NCBI GenBank assembly: GCA_029718625.1
Contig: CM056378.1
Location: 61,217,027-61,281,026, forward strand
DNA: 64,000 nt
Direction of reading: 5' to 3'
Origin: Synaphobranchus kaupii
Taxonomy: Eukaryota > Chordata > Actinopteri > Anguilliformes > Synaphobranchidae
Shown: piece after piece, positions 1 through 10,440 of the stretch
How the letters are laid out: every line of letters begins with the position of its first letter
How positions within the stretch are numbered: position 1 is the first letter of the stretch
Made by a program: the position numbers and the translations under genes
Notes under the pieces: model-generated
Seen by the model: only the letters and a program-made list of their open reading frames with translations
The model's database searches: none
Told to the model about the DNA's origin: nothing

Positions 1-200
1 GATGATGTGTTTCAGTTCAACGAGAGATTACACGGAAGTGCAAGGGGCAAATTTTAAAAATCATCTTAAAGCGAACAAACCCTTTTTCTGGCAAGCTAGC
101 GGTTTGTATATTGTTATTTGGACATATTGTAGCATTTACGACAATATACAAGAAAAATAAGCTGTTTTATGAAAAATCCCGAAAACGGGGTTGACCTCCC

Positions 201-345
201 TATAATTAGCTAAACATTGTCACTTAGGGTATGGCAAACTTGTCAAATCTTCAGCTATGATGAAAGAAGATGGAGTGAATTTACGTTAATTAGCTAAACA
301 TTGTCACTTAGGGTATGGCACACTTGCCAAATCTTCATCTGCTAT
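201..345. repeat. Short tandem duplication (about 57 bp, two copies)
   Basis: Two copies of a block beginning TTAGCTAAACATTGTCACTT lie at roughly 206-255 and 289-345, separated by about 35 bp. They differ at only a few bases. No coding potential is visible. Confidence 0.75.
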
Positions 346-674
346 AGTGTAACAATCTCCGCTTGTTTGTCCACAGAGTTGCTTGAAAATATAGCTAGGT
401 AATCGCTGGTTGTGTTTTTTTTTTTTTTGCTCGTCCTTGCTTTCTTTGGGTCTTTTTGTGTCTGGCTGCTTAATGCACAGATTAAATATAACATAATAAT
501 GTCCTATTCATACTGCTTAAATAAAAAAGGGGGATACAATGTCTCTCTGTACTTCAATTTTCAATTTTGTAATAGCTATAAAATGTGATTTCTGTTAGTC
601 ACTTTAGGACATCACATTGTTAAACAACTGCTCAAGAAATAGGAGTACCATGGACATATAGAGAGATCTTAGAT

Positions 675-790
675 TGGGACTTGGACTTAAATCGGACTTG
701 AGTACTGGAGACTTGGGACTCGACTTGGACTTGTGGTAAGGTGACTTGGACTTGGGAACTGGAGACTTGAGACTTGACTTGGACTTGTAG
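675..790. repeat. Minisatellite, GACTTGGACTTG-type
   Basis: Degenerate short units built on ACTTGGACTTG and GGAGACTTGRGACT are reiterated across about 115 bp. The rest of 1-1830 shows nothing I can assign. A few short open frames there have no recognisable protein features. Confidence 0.75.
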
Positions 791-1835
791 TTCAGGGACT
801 ACAACACCGCCATGTAGGCTACTTTACTATTTACTTTATGACACTGGAACGGACAATACTAAACTATTTATTTTCCTTGATTGAACATCTGCTAATACAA
901 CTGTGATTTCAGTGTCGGAGTAGTTCTTTATTTTTTTTTGCTTTTTGTGGGCCATTTTCACTTTGTATGGAGCTTTAAATGGAAGTGACAAGCTCCATAT
1001 AAGGCAATTAATGGGCATGGATTTATGCTAATCACAAAATAACGTGAACACGCTTCCTACGTGCATACAAAAAATCTGCCTTTTCCACATGGTTTGATGA
1101 ACCCGGTGTATTTTTTTCATTTCATAAATGTACGCGCATATTTAGGAATGCTTCATGAATGAGGTCCAATGTGTGCATTCTCTGTGTACAGAAAATGTCA
1201 ACAGGTCATTAAAACTTCAACTCTCCATTAGGGTTGTTCGATCACATTTCACATCGTCACATCGGCCAATCAAACATCGCCGATGTCATCGGCTGCCTGC
1301 AAGGGGGTGCATTTTTTTATTCAGCTCTTGCAATATAATTCGTTCAGCAAAGCATCGCCAATTATTTGTAGCCGGTTTAATTTAGTAATTCATCATTGAC
1401 TATTCAAATGTTTTCATGAACTTCATAAATAAACTTGCATGTCCTTCTGAATTAAAACACAACTGATTTTTAAAGATTTGTATGGTTGATTAACACTTAC
1501 ATCTTTAATCAGTAAAAAAGCCCTGCATCTCACCACGATGCGCTCGTACCGGTGAAGATGAGCAATAACATCAATGCTTCGTTTGATTTCTGAGACAGTA
1601 AAATGACAGACTATAGGGTACGTTTCTCACCTTATCCGACAGTGCGCCTATACAGTGATGAGCGCATTCCCAACAGACGGCCTTTCACTTGTTGCACGCG
1701 TAATTTGGAGACGGCACCTTGCTTTGGTCCCCCCCCCCCCCGCATACACAGCGATGCGATCATTTTGAGAAGGCAATATGAAGCTCAGAAAAAATGACCC
1801 AAGACCATTTGCCTACTTTTTAGACATGTAATACG

Positions 1836-1999
1836 TGTTGTAAATAATTGTTAGTCCACACACGGTAAAACGTTTAGCTCTCTTGCTTCTTTATTTCGTA
1901 TGCTGTTCGCTCTAACAACCACACTCACTCTTCTAACGTAACTCGACAACCCACGTGACGTCGTAAACTAGAACAGGCGCGACACTGTCGTACATAACA
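1836..1999 (-). repeat. 3' LTR of the Gypsy element
   Basis: This 164-bp LTR matches 4284-4447 except at two positions (TTTAGCTC versus TTTAACTC, and GGCGCGAC versus GGCGCAAC). On the minus strand it starts TGTTATGTAC and ends TTTACAACA. Confidence 0.95.
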
Positions 2000-2010
2000 T
2001 TTCCCCCCCC
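2000..2010 (-). promoter_or_regulatory. Polypurine tract of the Gypsy element
   Basis: On the minus strand GGGGGGGGAAA directly precedes the 3' LTR. This is the position expected for the plus-strand DNA primer of reverse transcription. Confidence 0.85.
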
Positions 2011-2070
2011 GTTCTAAAACCCCAAACGGCTAAGTGACAGTCTCTCCAAACAGGAGTAGGAACTGAGGGC

Positions 2071-4161
2071 TTATGTGTGAAATGTAGTAACATAGTCCTG
2101 GAGGCGTGAAGGGCGAGCCCGTTCCCGCTGTGGCCTGTCGACTCCCACCATGGGCTGTGGCCCTGCGAGAGAGCCAGGGTGAAGTGGATGAGGAAGAGGA
2201 ACAACAGGCAGAGGCTGAGTGGGTGGAAGGAACATAGGCCGTGGCGGAGCCTGGGGCGGCCTAACTGCCCTTGGCAGTACCGGTCTCGGCGGCCTTGAGA
2301 CAGTTCCATCCATCTCAGCTGCACCGGCTGCTGGTAGCCGTGTGGCCATGGCAGGTCCAGGAGGAGTAGGCACCCTCCGCAGTCGACTGGCGTGCCAGCG
2401 GGATCCATCGCCCAGCAGAAACGTGGCTGGCCCCAGCTGACGTGTCACCTGAAGGGGCTGAGACCAGAAAGATGCCATCTTGTTTTCTCGCTGGGGCCTA
2501 CGGGCCCGAACCCAGTCAGACACCTGGATGGTGGTGGCCTTGACCCCTCGTTTCTTGTCAAAGCGTCGCTTCATCTCCCCCTGATGTTTAGCCACTGCTG
2601 CTTGAGCGGCATCTCGGACGCTGCCTGCTGCAGGTGCCACTGCATCCCGGGACCTGAGTCTGTCCAGTGGCAAGTCCATCTCGCGGCTAAGCATGAGGGA
2701 CGCCGGAGAGGCCTGCGTTGTTGCGTGCTGAGTAGCTCTGTAGTGCAACAGTGTTTGGTTGAGTGCGGCCTGGAATGTGCACCCCTGGAACAGATGTGCT
2801 CGGATCCCATTTTTAAGGCTTTGATTGAAGCGTTCCACCCCCCCGTTGGCCTGAGGGTGGAAGTATGCTGTGCGGTTGTGTTTAATCCCCTTGTTGCGAA
2901 GGAAGTCCGAGAACTCTGCTGAGATGAACTGGGGCCCATTATCCGTGGTGATGGTGAGTGGCAAACCCCATCTTGCAAACAGGCCCTCCAGGATGTCGAT
3001 GATGACCCGTGTTGTGACTGTTCCTGCTGGGACCACTTCAGGCCATTTAGAATGGAGATCGTATGCTACCACCAGGAAGCGTTGGTGGTGCGGGACCCCT
3101 CGGCCATGGATCTCTCCACAGATGTCCAGCTGGAGATGCTCCCATGGGCGAGGCGGCCACGGGGTAGGCTGCAGTGGTGTTGAGGCTGGCGACCCACTTT
3201 TCCCGCTGAGGAGACACGGCACACAGTCCTTGACCATGGTCTCGATGTCACGGTCGATGCCTGGCCACCACACCAGGTCGCGGCAACGTTGCTTGACCCT
3301 CACTATGCCCAAATGACCCTCGTGCGCCATAGACAAGACACGCGCACGCAGGCCACTTGGGACCACAGTGCAGAGGCCCCTGGAGACACAGACGTTCCCC
3401 CAGCATGAGAGTTCGTGCCGTACTCCGGCAAACGGGGCCAGGTCCTCCGGCACCCGTGACGGCCATCCGGTGCGTATATAGATACACAGGGTAGATAGCA
3501 AGGGGTCCTGTTCTGATTCCCGCTGCAGCTCCTCCAGTGACACCGCTGACTGCAGGGGCCCATGCAACATCTGGATGAGCTCTGGCTCTGTGTCTTCCTC
3601 AGGAGAGACCGTTGGGGTAGGGGCCTCGATCGACCGAGAAAGGAGGTCGGCCACTACGTTGTCCCTACCTGGGGTGAACCTGAGCTGGTAGTCGTATTGC
3701 CTGAGCCGCTCCCCCCACCTGTGCAGACGGAGGGGCCTGTGACCGCTGCCCGAGGCAGACAGCAGTGTGGTGAGGGCCTGGTGGTCCGTACGGAGGTTGA
3801 ACCGTCGGCCATATAGATAGAGGTGCCACCTCTCACATGCCCAGACACAGGCTAGGGCTTCGCGTTCGCCGACTGAATACCTCTGCTCGGTGGGGTTAAG
3901 GGCCCTGGAGGCGAAGGCTACTGGCCGCTCGACATTGGACAGGAGAGGTGCGATGCCTTTGGCTGTCAGGCGAAACCCCACGAAATCGATGGCGGCAGCG
4001 GCGAAGGAGCATTTCTCACTGTTCAGGGTCAGACTATTTCCCAGAAGGGCCACAAACACCCTGTGGAGCCGCTCGTCGTGGGTTGACATGTCTGGAGCAT
4101 GGACCACGATGTCATCTAGGTACACGGCGACCCCAGGGATACCGGCAAGGATGGTGTTCAT
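2071..4161 (-). CDS. Gypsy Pol remnant: RT end, RNase H, integrase (696 aa)
   Basis: This long open frame encodes the C-terminal part of a Ty3/Gypsy Pol polyprotein. The reverse transcriptase active-site motif YLDD is at residues 14-17. RNase H follows at about 79-175, with E101 in GEREAL and D126 in RTDHQAL. Integrase has an HHCC zinc finger (H280, H283, C313, C316) and a catalytic triad D346, D407, E443 (35 residues between the last two). An RNase H-like GRDNVVADLLSR segment ends that domain. No chromodomain is seen at the C-terminus. Around residues 75-80 the reading passes directly from the RT thumb into RNase H, so an in-frame internal deletion removed roughly 100 residues. The first methionine is an artefact of truncation. 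In the parent element this sequence lay deep inside gag-pol. Confidence 0.92.
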   Translation of the reverse strand: MNTILAGIPGVAVYLDDIVVHAPDMSTHDERLHRVFVALLGNSLTLNSEKCSFAAAAIDFVGFRLTAKGIAPLLSNVERPVAFASRALNPTEQRYSVGEREALACVWACERWHLYLYGRRFNLRTDHQALTTLLSASGSGHRPLRLHRWGERLRQYDYQLRFTPGRDNVVADLLSRSIEAPTPTVSPEEDTEPELIQMLHGPLQSAVSLEELQRESEQDPLLSTLCIYIRTGWPSRVPEDLAPFAGVRHELSCWGNVCVSRGLCTVVPSGLRARVLSMAHEGHLGIVRVKQRCRDLVWWPGIDRDIETMVKDCVPCLLSGKSGSPASTPLQPTPWPPRPWEHLQLDICGEIHGRGVPHHQRFLVVAYDLHSKWPEVVPAGTVTTRVIIDILEGLFARWGLPLTITTDNGPQFISAEFSDFLRNKGIKHNRTAYFHPQANGGVERFNQSLKNGIRAHLFQGCTFQAALNQTLLHYRATQHATTQASPASLMLSREMDLPLDRLRSRDAVAPAAGSVRDAAQAAVAKHQGEMKRRFDKKRGVKATTIQVSDWVRARRPQRENKMASFWSQPLQVTRQLGPATFLLGDGSRWHASRLRRVPTPPGPAMATRLPAAGAAEMDGTVSRPPRPVLPRAVRPPQAPPRPMFLPPTQPLPVVPLPHPLHPGSLAGPQPMVGVDRPQRERARPSRLQDYVTTFHT

Positions 4162-4274
4162 GGCCTTCCAGATAAACAGTAAAATCCTCTAGCCATCCTA
4201 CCCAGGGAATCGGAGGCTCGCCGGGCACAGACAAGAAAGGTGCCGGTGGTGGCAAGGTGAACTCAGCCATCTTC
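4161..4274 (-). pseudogene. Gag N-terminal stub of the Gypsy element
   Basis: An ATG at 4274-4272 opens a frame beginning MAEFTLPPPAPF that runs for about 35 codons. It then meets the deletion junction with RT sequence near 4175-4195. Beyond the junction this frame is out of register with pol (it ends within GRRVPR) and stops. The ATG lies inside the predicted primer-binding site, so gag in this family begins within or right after the PBS. No matrix, capsid or zinc knuckle remains. Confidence 0.7.
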
Positions 4275-4281
4275 GTCGCCA
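4267..4281 (-). promoter_or_regulatory. Primer-binding site, tRNA-Ser-like (Gypsy element)
   Basis: On the minus strand TGGCGACGAAGATGG starts two bases after the 5' LTR. It matches the complement of a vertebrate tRNA-Ser(GCT) 3' end (GACGAGGATGG core) with one mismatch. The tRNA assignment is from memory of that tRNA. Confidence 0.7.
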
Positions 4282-4283
4282 AT

Positions 4284-4447
4284 TGTTGTAAATAATTGTT
4301 AGTCCACACACGGTAAAACGTTTAACTCTCTTGCTTCTTTATTTCGTATGCTGTTCGCTCTAACAACCACACTCACTCTTCTAACGTAACTCGACAACCC
4401 ACGTGACGTCGTAAACTAGAACAGGCGCAACACTGTCGTACATAACA
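4284..4447 (-). repeat. 5' LTR of the Gypsy element
   Basis: This is the 164-bp partner of 1836-1999. It is followed on the plus-strand right by the target duplication ATACG (4448-4452). Confidence 0.95.
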
Positions 4448-4452
4448 ATACG

Positions 4453-5760
4453 GTAAATGATGCAAAATAGTAATAGCCTAAAATTGCTTTGGTAAAAGAC
4501 AGCAAATGCACAAATAGATTGAAATATTATTTCTCAGTCATAGCTTACGAGAATGAGGAAAAAAGTAAGGCATGAGTGTTAGCCTAATGCTTGAGCTGTT
4601 GCAGTTGAATGCCGTGATTGTATTAGGCTAGCTAGATCTATCGGCACCAGGTTAAATGTGTAAACGGTCCAGTGACTCATGCACACACATGAAGTGTGTA
4701 ATACAGTAAACACAATTAATGATAAATGGGTAACAGAAACACTTATGAGAGCTATTTTAGGATAATAATAAACAGCTAGCAAGCTCAATTTAAGATCTAA
4801 CCCTGAATTTTTTGTATGACAAAGCCGATTCACTTTCAGATAGCCTACATTAACATTTCTCATTTTGCATAACATATATAATAGAATCTGGCTGTCGATA
4901 GACTTTTTGAAGCAATGCCTTAATGTTCGCATAAAGTACCGGAGCCAGGTTAAAAGTTTAAATGATCCAGTGACTCATTTGCGGTCTTTTCATTTATTTT
5001 AAGAGAGGATTTAATTTATTTCCAGCAGTCCAACACAACTGATCCAATCCAACGTTTAACCTGGCACAATGTAGCCTATCGTATGCTACTACCAGGTTTG
5101 CAGAGGTGGAAATTCCAGGGGTCGGAAAGTAAAAGTCCTGCCGTGTTTCTTCCACCCATTAACTCACAATTTCACTAATTAGCCTAGTTAGCTCCTACCT
5201 CTTGGCTGAAGAATTGTGATGATTAACAAATCCAGGTGATTGGAACAAATGATTGGGGAGGACTTTCACTTTCTGAACCTGGATTTTCCACCTTGCAGGT
5301 TTGACCTATAGCCTACACAGCTTAGCGCTGGCTAGCTTGCTCCGTTTCTTTCATAAAACAAGAATACTTTATAACACTGCTCAGATTCTTCATCATTTCA
5401 TCCATTAAAACTTATGAGTGCCCTGAGAGCATAGTATCAAGCATAGACTGTTACCCATCCCTATGCTATGCTCCCCCTAGTGTTCATTAAGTGCTACTGC
5501 ACTAAACCTGTATGAGGCCCACCCTGCTTGCTTTGATTGATAGGAGGACCATACCCCCTCATTTACTTATATACAGTTTGAAAATGGAAATGAAAATGAA
5601 AAGTTTTTATTTTTAATTTTAATTTTGGGCTGAATAATCCTCCATTTTCATTTTCATTTTCCATTTCGTTTTCATTTTCATTTTCATTTTGGGCTGAATA
5701 ATCCTCCATAAAGAAGAGCAACAAGTTGCAATGGCCACGTTCGCTCCGCCGCCGTACTTC
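4453..5760 (-). repeat. Dispersed repeat, inverted copy of 27876-29403
   Basis: Much of this stretch is the reverse complement of 27876-29100, including the AAAATG-rich simple repeat at 5578-5708 and the GGCTGAATAATCCTCCAT boundary near 5691-5709. A 117-codon open frame inside it (4579-4932 minus) is matched by a 73-codon frame in the other copy, but it resembles no known protein. I treat it as repeat sequence, not a gene. Internally a block with GAGTCACTGGACCG and CTGGCTCCG motifs is duplicated. The repeat class is unassigned. Confidence 0.7.
5578..5708. repeat. AAAATG / CATTTT simple repeat, partly inverted
   Basis: Reiterated AAAATGAAA and CATTTTCATTTT blocks sit in opposite orientations around a short TTTTGGGCTGAATAATCC sequence that is itself repeated. 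Confidence 0.8.
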
Positions 5761-6077
5761 CACAGAGAATGTAGTTCAGCACAAAGTGAAGGATTCAACG
5801 TTAGTTTGACTTAAAAAATGATGGTATAAACACTCAAAATAACCCCGATAGACTGTCGTTGTATTTTATTTGCTTTTGGGTGCACTGTGGAGTGTTTAAG
5901 TGCGTTTGGTAGTGGATGCCACCGGTCACCATAGAGTTGCGCTAGCATTAGCAACGTCTGTATGTCCAAAAGAAGGGACAGCATGGAATTAGCTGAAAAT
6001 GGTTTCCATCAATCAACTACATCATGGGTAAGTCGTAATTGAGACATTATGTCCAAAATTCCGAACTATCCCTTTAA

Positions 6078-6749
6078 GCTGATGGTACATGGGCAATATT
6101 GCCAGCAATATTGTACAATATTGACAGCAATGGGCAATGGGTATGGGCCACTGTAGCAATGGGCAATGGGGCAATAACTGAAAAAAGAATGTTTGCTGTT
6201 TTTAACCTCCGTTTCGAACCTTTACCACCAAAGGTAGGCTATATATGTGCCCGGAACAGCAAGAACCACAGCTTTCTGCCAATGTAATTCAATCGACTGT
6301 ATCTCTAAATTTGACAGAAGCATTCATAGATGTATTCACCAGTAAGCAGGCGGTCTGAAGTTAGCAAGCTATCTAGTTAAAAGTCACTCGGTTCATCAGT
6401 ACGGTGGTGACTGAGTAATACCAATTATTTACAATCAAAAGTCAAGAATACCATTATGAAAAGTTGGTCTTTATTTCAACATTAGACTAATACATCAATA
6501 TAACTTACCTCAGTAATAAATAAATAAAGTTATAAGAGATAAGCATCCCTTAGGTTTCCTCGCACCACTTGGCAGCCATTGTTGAAATTTATTTTGGAAG
6601 ACTCAGGTGTCACGTCACACAAACTTTCGTCTGTGATTGGATGGTAGCAAAATATTGCTCACCTCGATCAACCTTGTTCAGATATTGATTTATCAATCGG
6701 AAAACTGCCAGCAATCATTGCCTGAAAATATTGCCCGTGTACCTTCAGC
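6078..6749. mobile_element. piggyBac-like MITE flanked by TTAA
   Basis: Imperfect terminal inverted repeats GCTGATGGTACATGGGCAAT (left) and the complement of ATTGCCCGTGTACCTTCAGC (right) bound a 672-bp non-coding segment. TTAA tetranucleotides lie just outside at 6074-6077 and 6750-6753, as expected for piggyBac-type insertion. No transposase sequence is present, so the superfamily rests on TTAA alone. Confidence 0.6.
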
Positions 6750-6753
6750 TTAA

Positions 6754-7323
6754 GAGTAGGTGCTCCCACACATGATAGTGCCCTGCAGTAAAACAAATTG
6801 GAGCCTACTTTTCTCTATACCTCTCATGGTCAAATCAAATCATATTAAAACTATACTAATATACTGGTAAGCTTATGTTTATTGCATGCATTTGGCTATA
6901 CAATATACTTAAACTACTCTTTCTTCCCATTGAATTCTTCTATAGATGCTCAAGCCATTCTTTGTGTGAGTGAATTTTTACAGGCAACTTTATATTTCTG
7001 CTTTATTGGGATAGTGATAGTAGAGAGCGATAGAAAAGATGGGGAGAGAGAGGAGGGATGACGAATCTGTTCCCAGTCGGAATCGACCTGGTGACTTTTT
7101 ATCTATAAATTGATTTACTCTGGCTCTGTTTATCTCCTAGAAATGTATCACCCCTCATTCATTGGAAAAATGCGACTGTTGGTTTTTACGGGATATCGGT
7201 CATCTTAGCACTAATGTTCTTGAAGAAGCCATGTGCTGCTGCTGAATATAGGGGGAACACTAATATGTTAAACAACTTTCAGAACAGTGCTTAGTATTTA
7301 GAGATTTTCAGAGCTAGTTTTCA
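6754..7323. other. Non-coding stretch, nothing assigned
   Basis: I see no gene, strong repeat or RNA here. It leads into the hAT transposase remnant. Confidence 0.5.
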
Positions 7324-7913
7324 TTGTCTTATTTGACAGATACATACAATTGTGTGTATGTACCTAGATATTCAGTCCCAAGCAGAAGATTCTTCGCTGA
7401 CCGAGTGACGAATGATTTATATCACAAAACCCAAGGAACAGTCAAAGCCAACTTGAACGAAGCTGACCACTTTTCATTCACAACGGACATGTGGAGCTCA
7501 AGAACTTTAGATAGTACATGAGCCTGACGGTTCATTACGTAAACTCAAAGTGGGAGCTGCAAGCTCACTGCCTGGGCGTGTTCCCATTTCCCGAAGACCA
7601 CACGGGTGAACATATAGCCCAGGGTGTGTTGGATCTGTTGGAGGAGTGGGGTTTACCGTGAGTAAACGTAGTTGTCGGAACCACTGACAATGCGTCGAAT
7701 AACAAACGCGTATGAAATACTGCAAAAGACTAGGATGTTTTGGTCATAACCTTGATCTGTTGATCAACAAGGCTCTGAAAATCGACAGTGTAAACCGGGC
7801 TGTTAGGAACTGCCGAAGTGCGGTGGATGCCTTTAGCCGAAGTGGGAAAAGGAAGGCTGCGTTAACCCGAAAACAAAGCCAGCTGGATTTGCCACAACAC
7901 AAATTAATTCATG
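7324..7913 (+). pseudogene. hAT (BED/ZBED-like) transposase fragment
   Basis: Broken reading frames spell out the middle of a hAT transposase. The first segment has FSFTTDMWSS, the block around the first catalytic aspartate. A second frame gives the region with GTTDNASNN, and a third gives GCFGHNLDLLINKAL. The final frame runs to about 7913, where CATGTGAGT is a plausible splice donor. At least two frame changes and a stop near 7519 rule out function. The N-terminal BED finger and the C-terminal dimerisation domain are absent. It is related in type, but not identical, to the hAT gene at 47550-49558. Confidence 0.8.
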
Positions 7914-9179
7914 TGAGTGGTACAAATCTTATTATTTTCATATGCTGTCTAGCTAAGATTATTTGTGATTACAATCGGCCTACTACACTATTGTGCATTG
8001 TCGCCTAGTAGTAAGAAGTGATGCCTATATATAGAAAGTAGCCTATTTACGTGTTTATGTTTTATGGTAATGGAAAAAAAACAAATCTAACTGTTGTAAC
8101 TTTAAATGAGAGATTTGAGACGGGTGTTAAAGTTAAATGTACTTAATAAGTATGAAAACATTTGGTGCCATCTAGTGGTGTCTCCAGAACTGCATTTTCT
8201 ATTTACTAGGTACATTATCCCTCTGAGGAGTACTGATCGACTTACCATTCATTCTAGAACATGCTCTAACATTCTATTTGATTCTAATTCATGACATCAT
8301 AAAGGCCTGCTATTCAATCCTTACTGAACTGTTAAATTTCAGAATAGAACACTATGAATTACAACTGGACCGCTGAACAGACACACTCCTTAAAAGTTAA
8401 CAGAAATTTGTTTGTGTCTATGTTAATATGTATACATTAATAATGTACAGTTTAATGAAGGTATGTGTAACTCATAATGCATTTTTCTTATGTTTTTATA
8501 GGATGTATGCACCCGTTTTTGTATACAATTTTGTTAAAAATGGCGTCAAAAAAAGGTGTCATGATTTTAGTCAAATTGAAGATGAAACAACAACACAGCC
8601 GTCTGAAGCGTGCATGATTATACGATTTTGTAGTTGTGCTGACCAATATGTAAATTAAAATATGCGTGGTGGTGCATTTCAAAACGATCCTGAAAGAAGT
8701 GCCTAACATTTGTTACACGTCGTGTCCAAGTAGACGTACAAATTTCAAGCATGCCTAAAATAAAATCAGAACATTTCCCTTGTTTTACAAAGGTCCTACA
8801 ATCTTAATAATACCTTGAAATGTCTATCCTCGAAAAATAAATACTCCTCAATAATACAAGAATCAATAATAATAGAAATTGACTATTTTACGAAAAAGTG
8901 GTGTCAAGACTGTAACGAATGTTACGTGATAGAAGATTTACGTTGCGAAGGTAACATCACCCACTGCACTGAAGTATACAATTTCGGCTCAAATATCAGT
9001 GACCTAGATTGCTTTGAGGTCATACGCTATCCCATCATACTCCCGTAAATCAGAAATTCAACTCCGGGTCACTACATTCGTTACAATGGTGTCTTGGTTA
9101 CGAATGTTGCAGTGGAGCGTACCACCGAGTTTAACCACTTAGGAAGTGGCTGATGTGGAGCAAATTGCGTGAATAGAGG
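7914..9179. other. Non-coding stretch before the nested transposon block
   Basis: Only short unlikely open frames are present. The motif TTTGTTAC...GTGTCCAA near 8710-8735 recurs in similar form near 26005-26025, on the far side of the nest. No gene is recognised. Confidence 0.4.
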
Positions 9180-9212
9180 TACAGTGGTGTTCAAAAAAAT
9201 AGCAGTACAACA

Positions 9213-9703
9213 TGTCGTGGATTTTTCCCATTCAACCCACAGTGAGCAAGTCTGTCCAAACAGAACCACAACAAACCGATGTAATAGAATAAGAAAAATA
9301 ATTTCAGTTTATTGGAGATAAACGTAGAAATGAGAGAGAGTCTCATCAGAATCTCTCTGACTTAGAAACAGCATACAGAGGAGATTTATACACAATATCG
9401 TTGCTTTACTGGCCAGCCACAAGGGGCGGTTTCTAAACATACAGAGACAAGGGTATCCATTTCTTGGTGTTTAGTCTATCAATAACCTTCAAAACAAGTA
9501 ACGAAAACATCTGCCTGTCTCTAGAGCTTGTGAAGGAGAGACAGAGTGAGTGAACCATGGCCTACTCAGTGTTCACAAAGAATACATTATTTAATTACTT
9601 AACTCAATATATAATTGATCTATTATATTAAATGCTTAATGATAATAATGTGATTGTCTCTATGTTAATACACACATATTGTAAAACAGAAAATTCCTTC
9701 ACA
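9213..9703 (-). repeat. 3' LTR of the ERV
   Basis: This 491-bp LTR is TG...CA on the minus strand (TGTGAAGGAATT ... AAATCCACGACA). Against 23074-23566 I see only a 2-bp length difference, in a GAGACAGAG/GAGACACAGAG run. An AATAAA polyadenylation signal lies at 9308-9313 on the minus strand. Confidence 0.95.
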
Positions 9704-9716
9704 TTTCCCTCCTTTT
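9704..9716 (-). promoter_or_regulatory. Polypurine tract of the ERV
   Basis: AAAAGGAGGGAAA on the minus strand abuts the 3' LTR exactly, as required for plus-strand priming. Confidence 0.9.
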
Positions 9717-10440
9717 ATCATTTCATGATAACTAACAATTTTCTGTTACAATCTACCTAATGTACTCAATCAATTAGTAAGTGATTCATTTTAATAACAT
9801 CATAAATGATTACATGATTATACAGACCAAATACAATAAGCTCGTGTGGATATGTACAATACTCCAATAATCCAGGGGGAATTGAAAAACCGGCAGACTC
9901 AGGACTTATATGGGACAAAACTAGCACAGAGCCAGAAAACCCAATCAGTTCCGGAAAAAATAATCCCCCGATCCCTCTCAAGGCAATCAAGCTTCGCTTC
10001 CGGATATTAGCAATTATCGCACATCATCCATATCTGATTAATTACAAGAATCAAACATAGGAAAAATAAAAAATATAAAAAATGAAATCATAGTAAATAT
10101 AGTAACAGGATAGAATATAATTGAATATAAAAATTATTTTCACTATAATGTACTACTGATTATTTAACATATAAAATTATTACTATCAAGAAAAAGTCTG
10201 AAAGAAAAGAAAGATAAAAAATAAAAACCCATCATGTAATGGAGACTTTTCACAACTCCTGGAATGTCAACCTTTTATCTCTTCACATTACAACACTGTC
10301 TGTCTTCCCACCAACCATGTGACAGGGTGGGTACATAATTCAGGCCTATACTTTATATAGGGTCGTCAGTAAACTCAGGAAGTTGTCGGAGAAGGAATAC
10401 ATTATCTTGTTCAGGATCAGGAACATATTGCTGTAAGTAC
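9717..10440 (-). other. ERV 3' region without env fusion subunit
   Basis: This is where the transmembrane subunit of a retroviral envelope would be expected. I see only short unrelated frames and AT-rich sequence: no fusion peptide, heptad repeat, CX6CC motif or membrane anchor. The segment appears to be untranslated or deleted. Confidence 0.6.

Larger units (their letters stand above)
1836..4447 (-). mobile_element. Gypsy-type LTR retrotransposon, internally deleted, with 5-bp TSD
   Basis: The element runs on the minus strand: 5' LTR 4284-4447, 3' LTR 1836-1999, both 164 bp and both TG...CA. I count two base differences between the LTRs. Perfect 5-bp target duplications ATACG flank it at 1831-1835 and 4448-4452. 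A primer-binding site and a polypurine tract abut the correct LTRs. The whole element is only 2612 bp, against about 5 kb for a full Gypsy element. Most of gag, all of protease and most of reverse transcriptase are missing, while RNase H and integrase remain in one open frame. This is an internally deleted copy that still carries all the cis signals needed for mobilisation in trans. Confidence 0.95.

Noticed and set aside
1968..4192. Several overlapping 60-176 codon frames on both strands
   Set aside because: They lie in other frames of the Gypsy integrase/RNase H sequence and have no family features of their own.
4579..4932. 117-codon frame with a counterpart at 28808-29029
   Set aside because: Shared only because both lie in one repeat family. 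There is no domain, and the other copy is truncated and differs at its end, so conservation of a protein is not shown.
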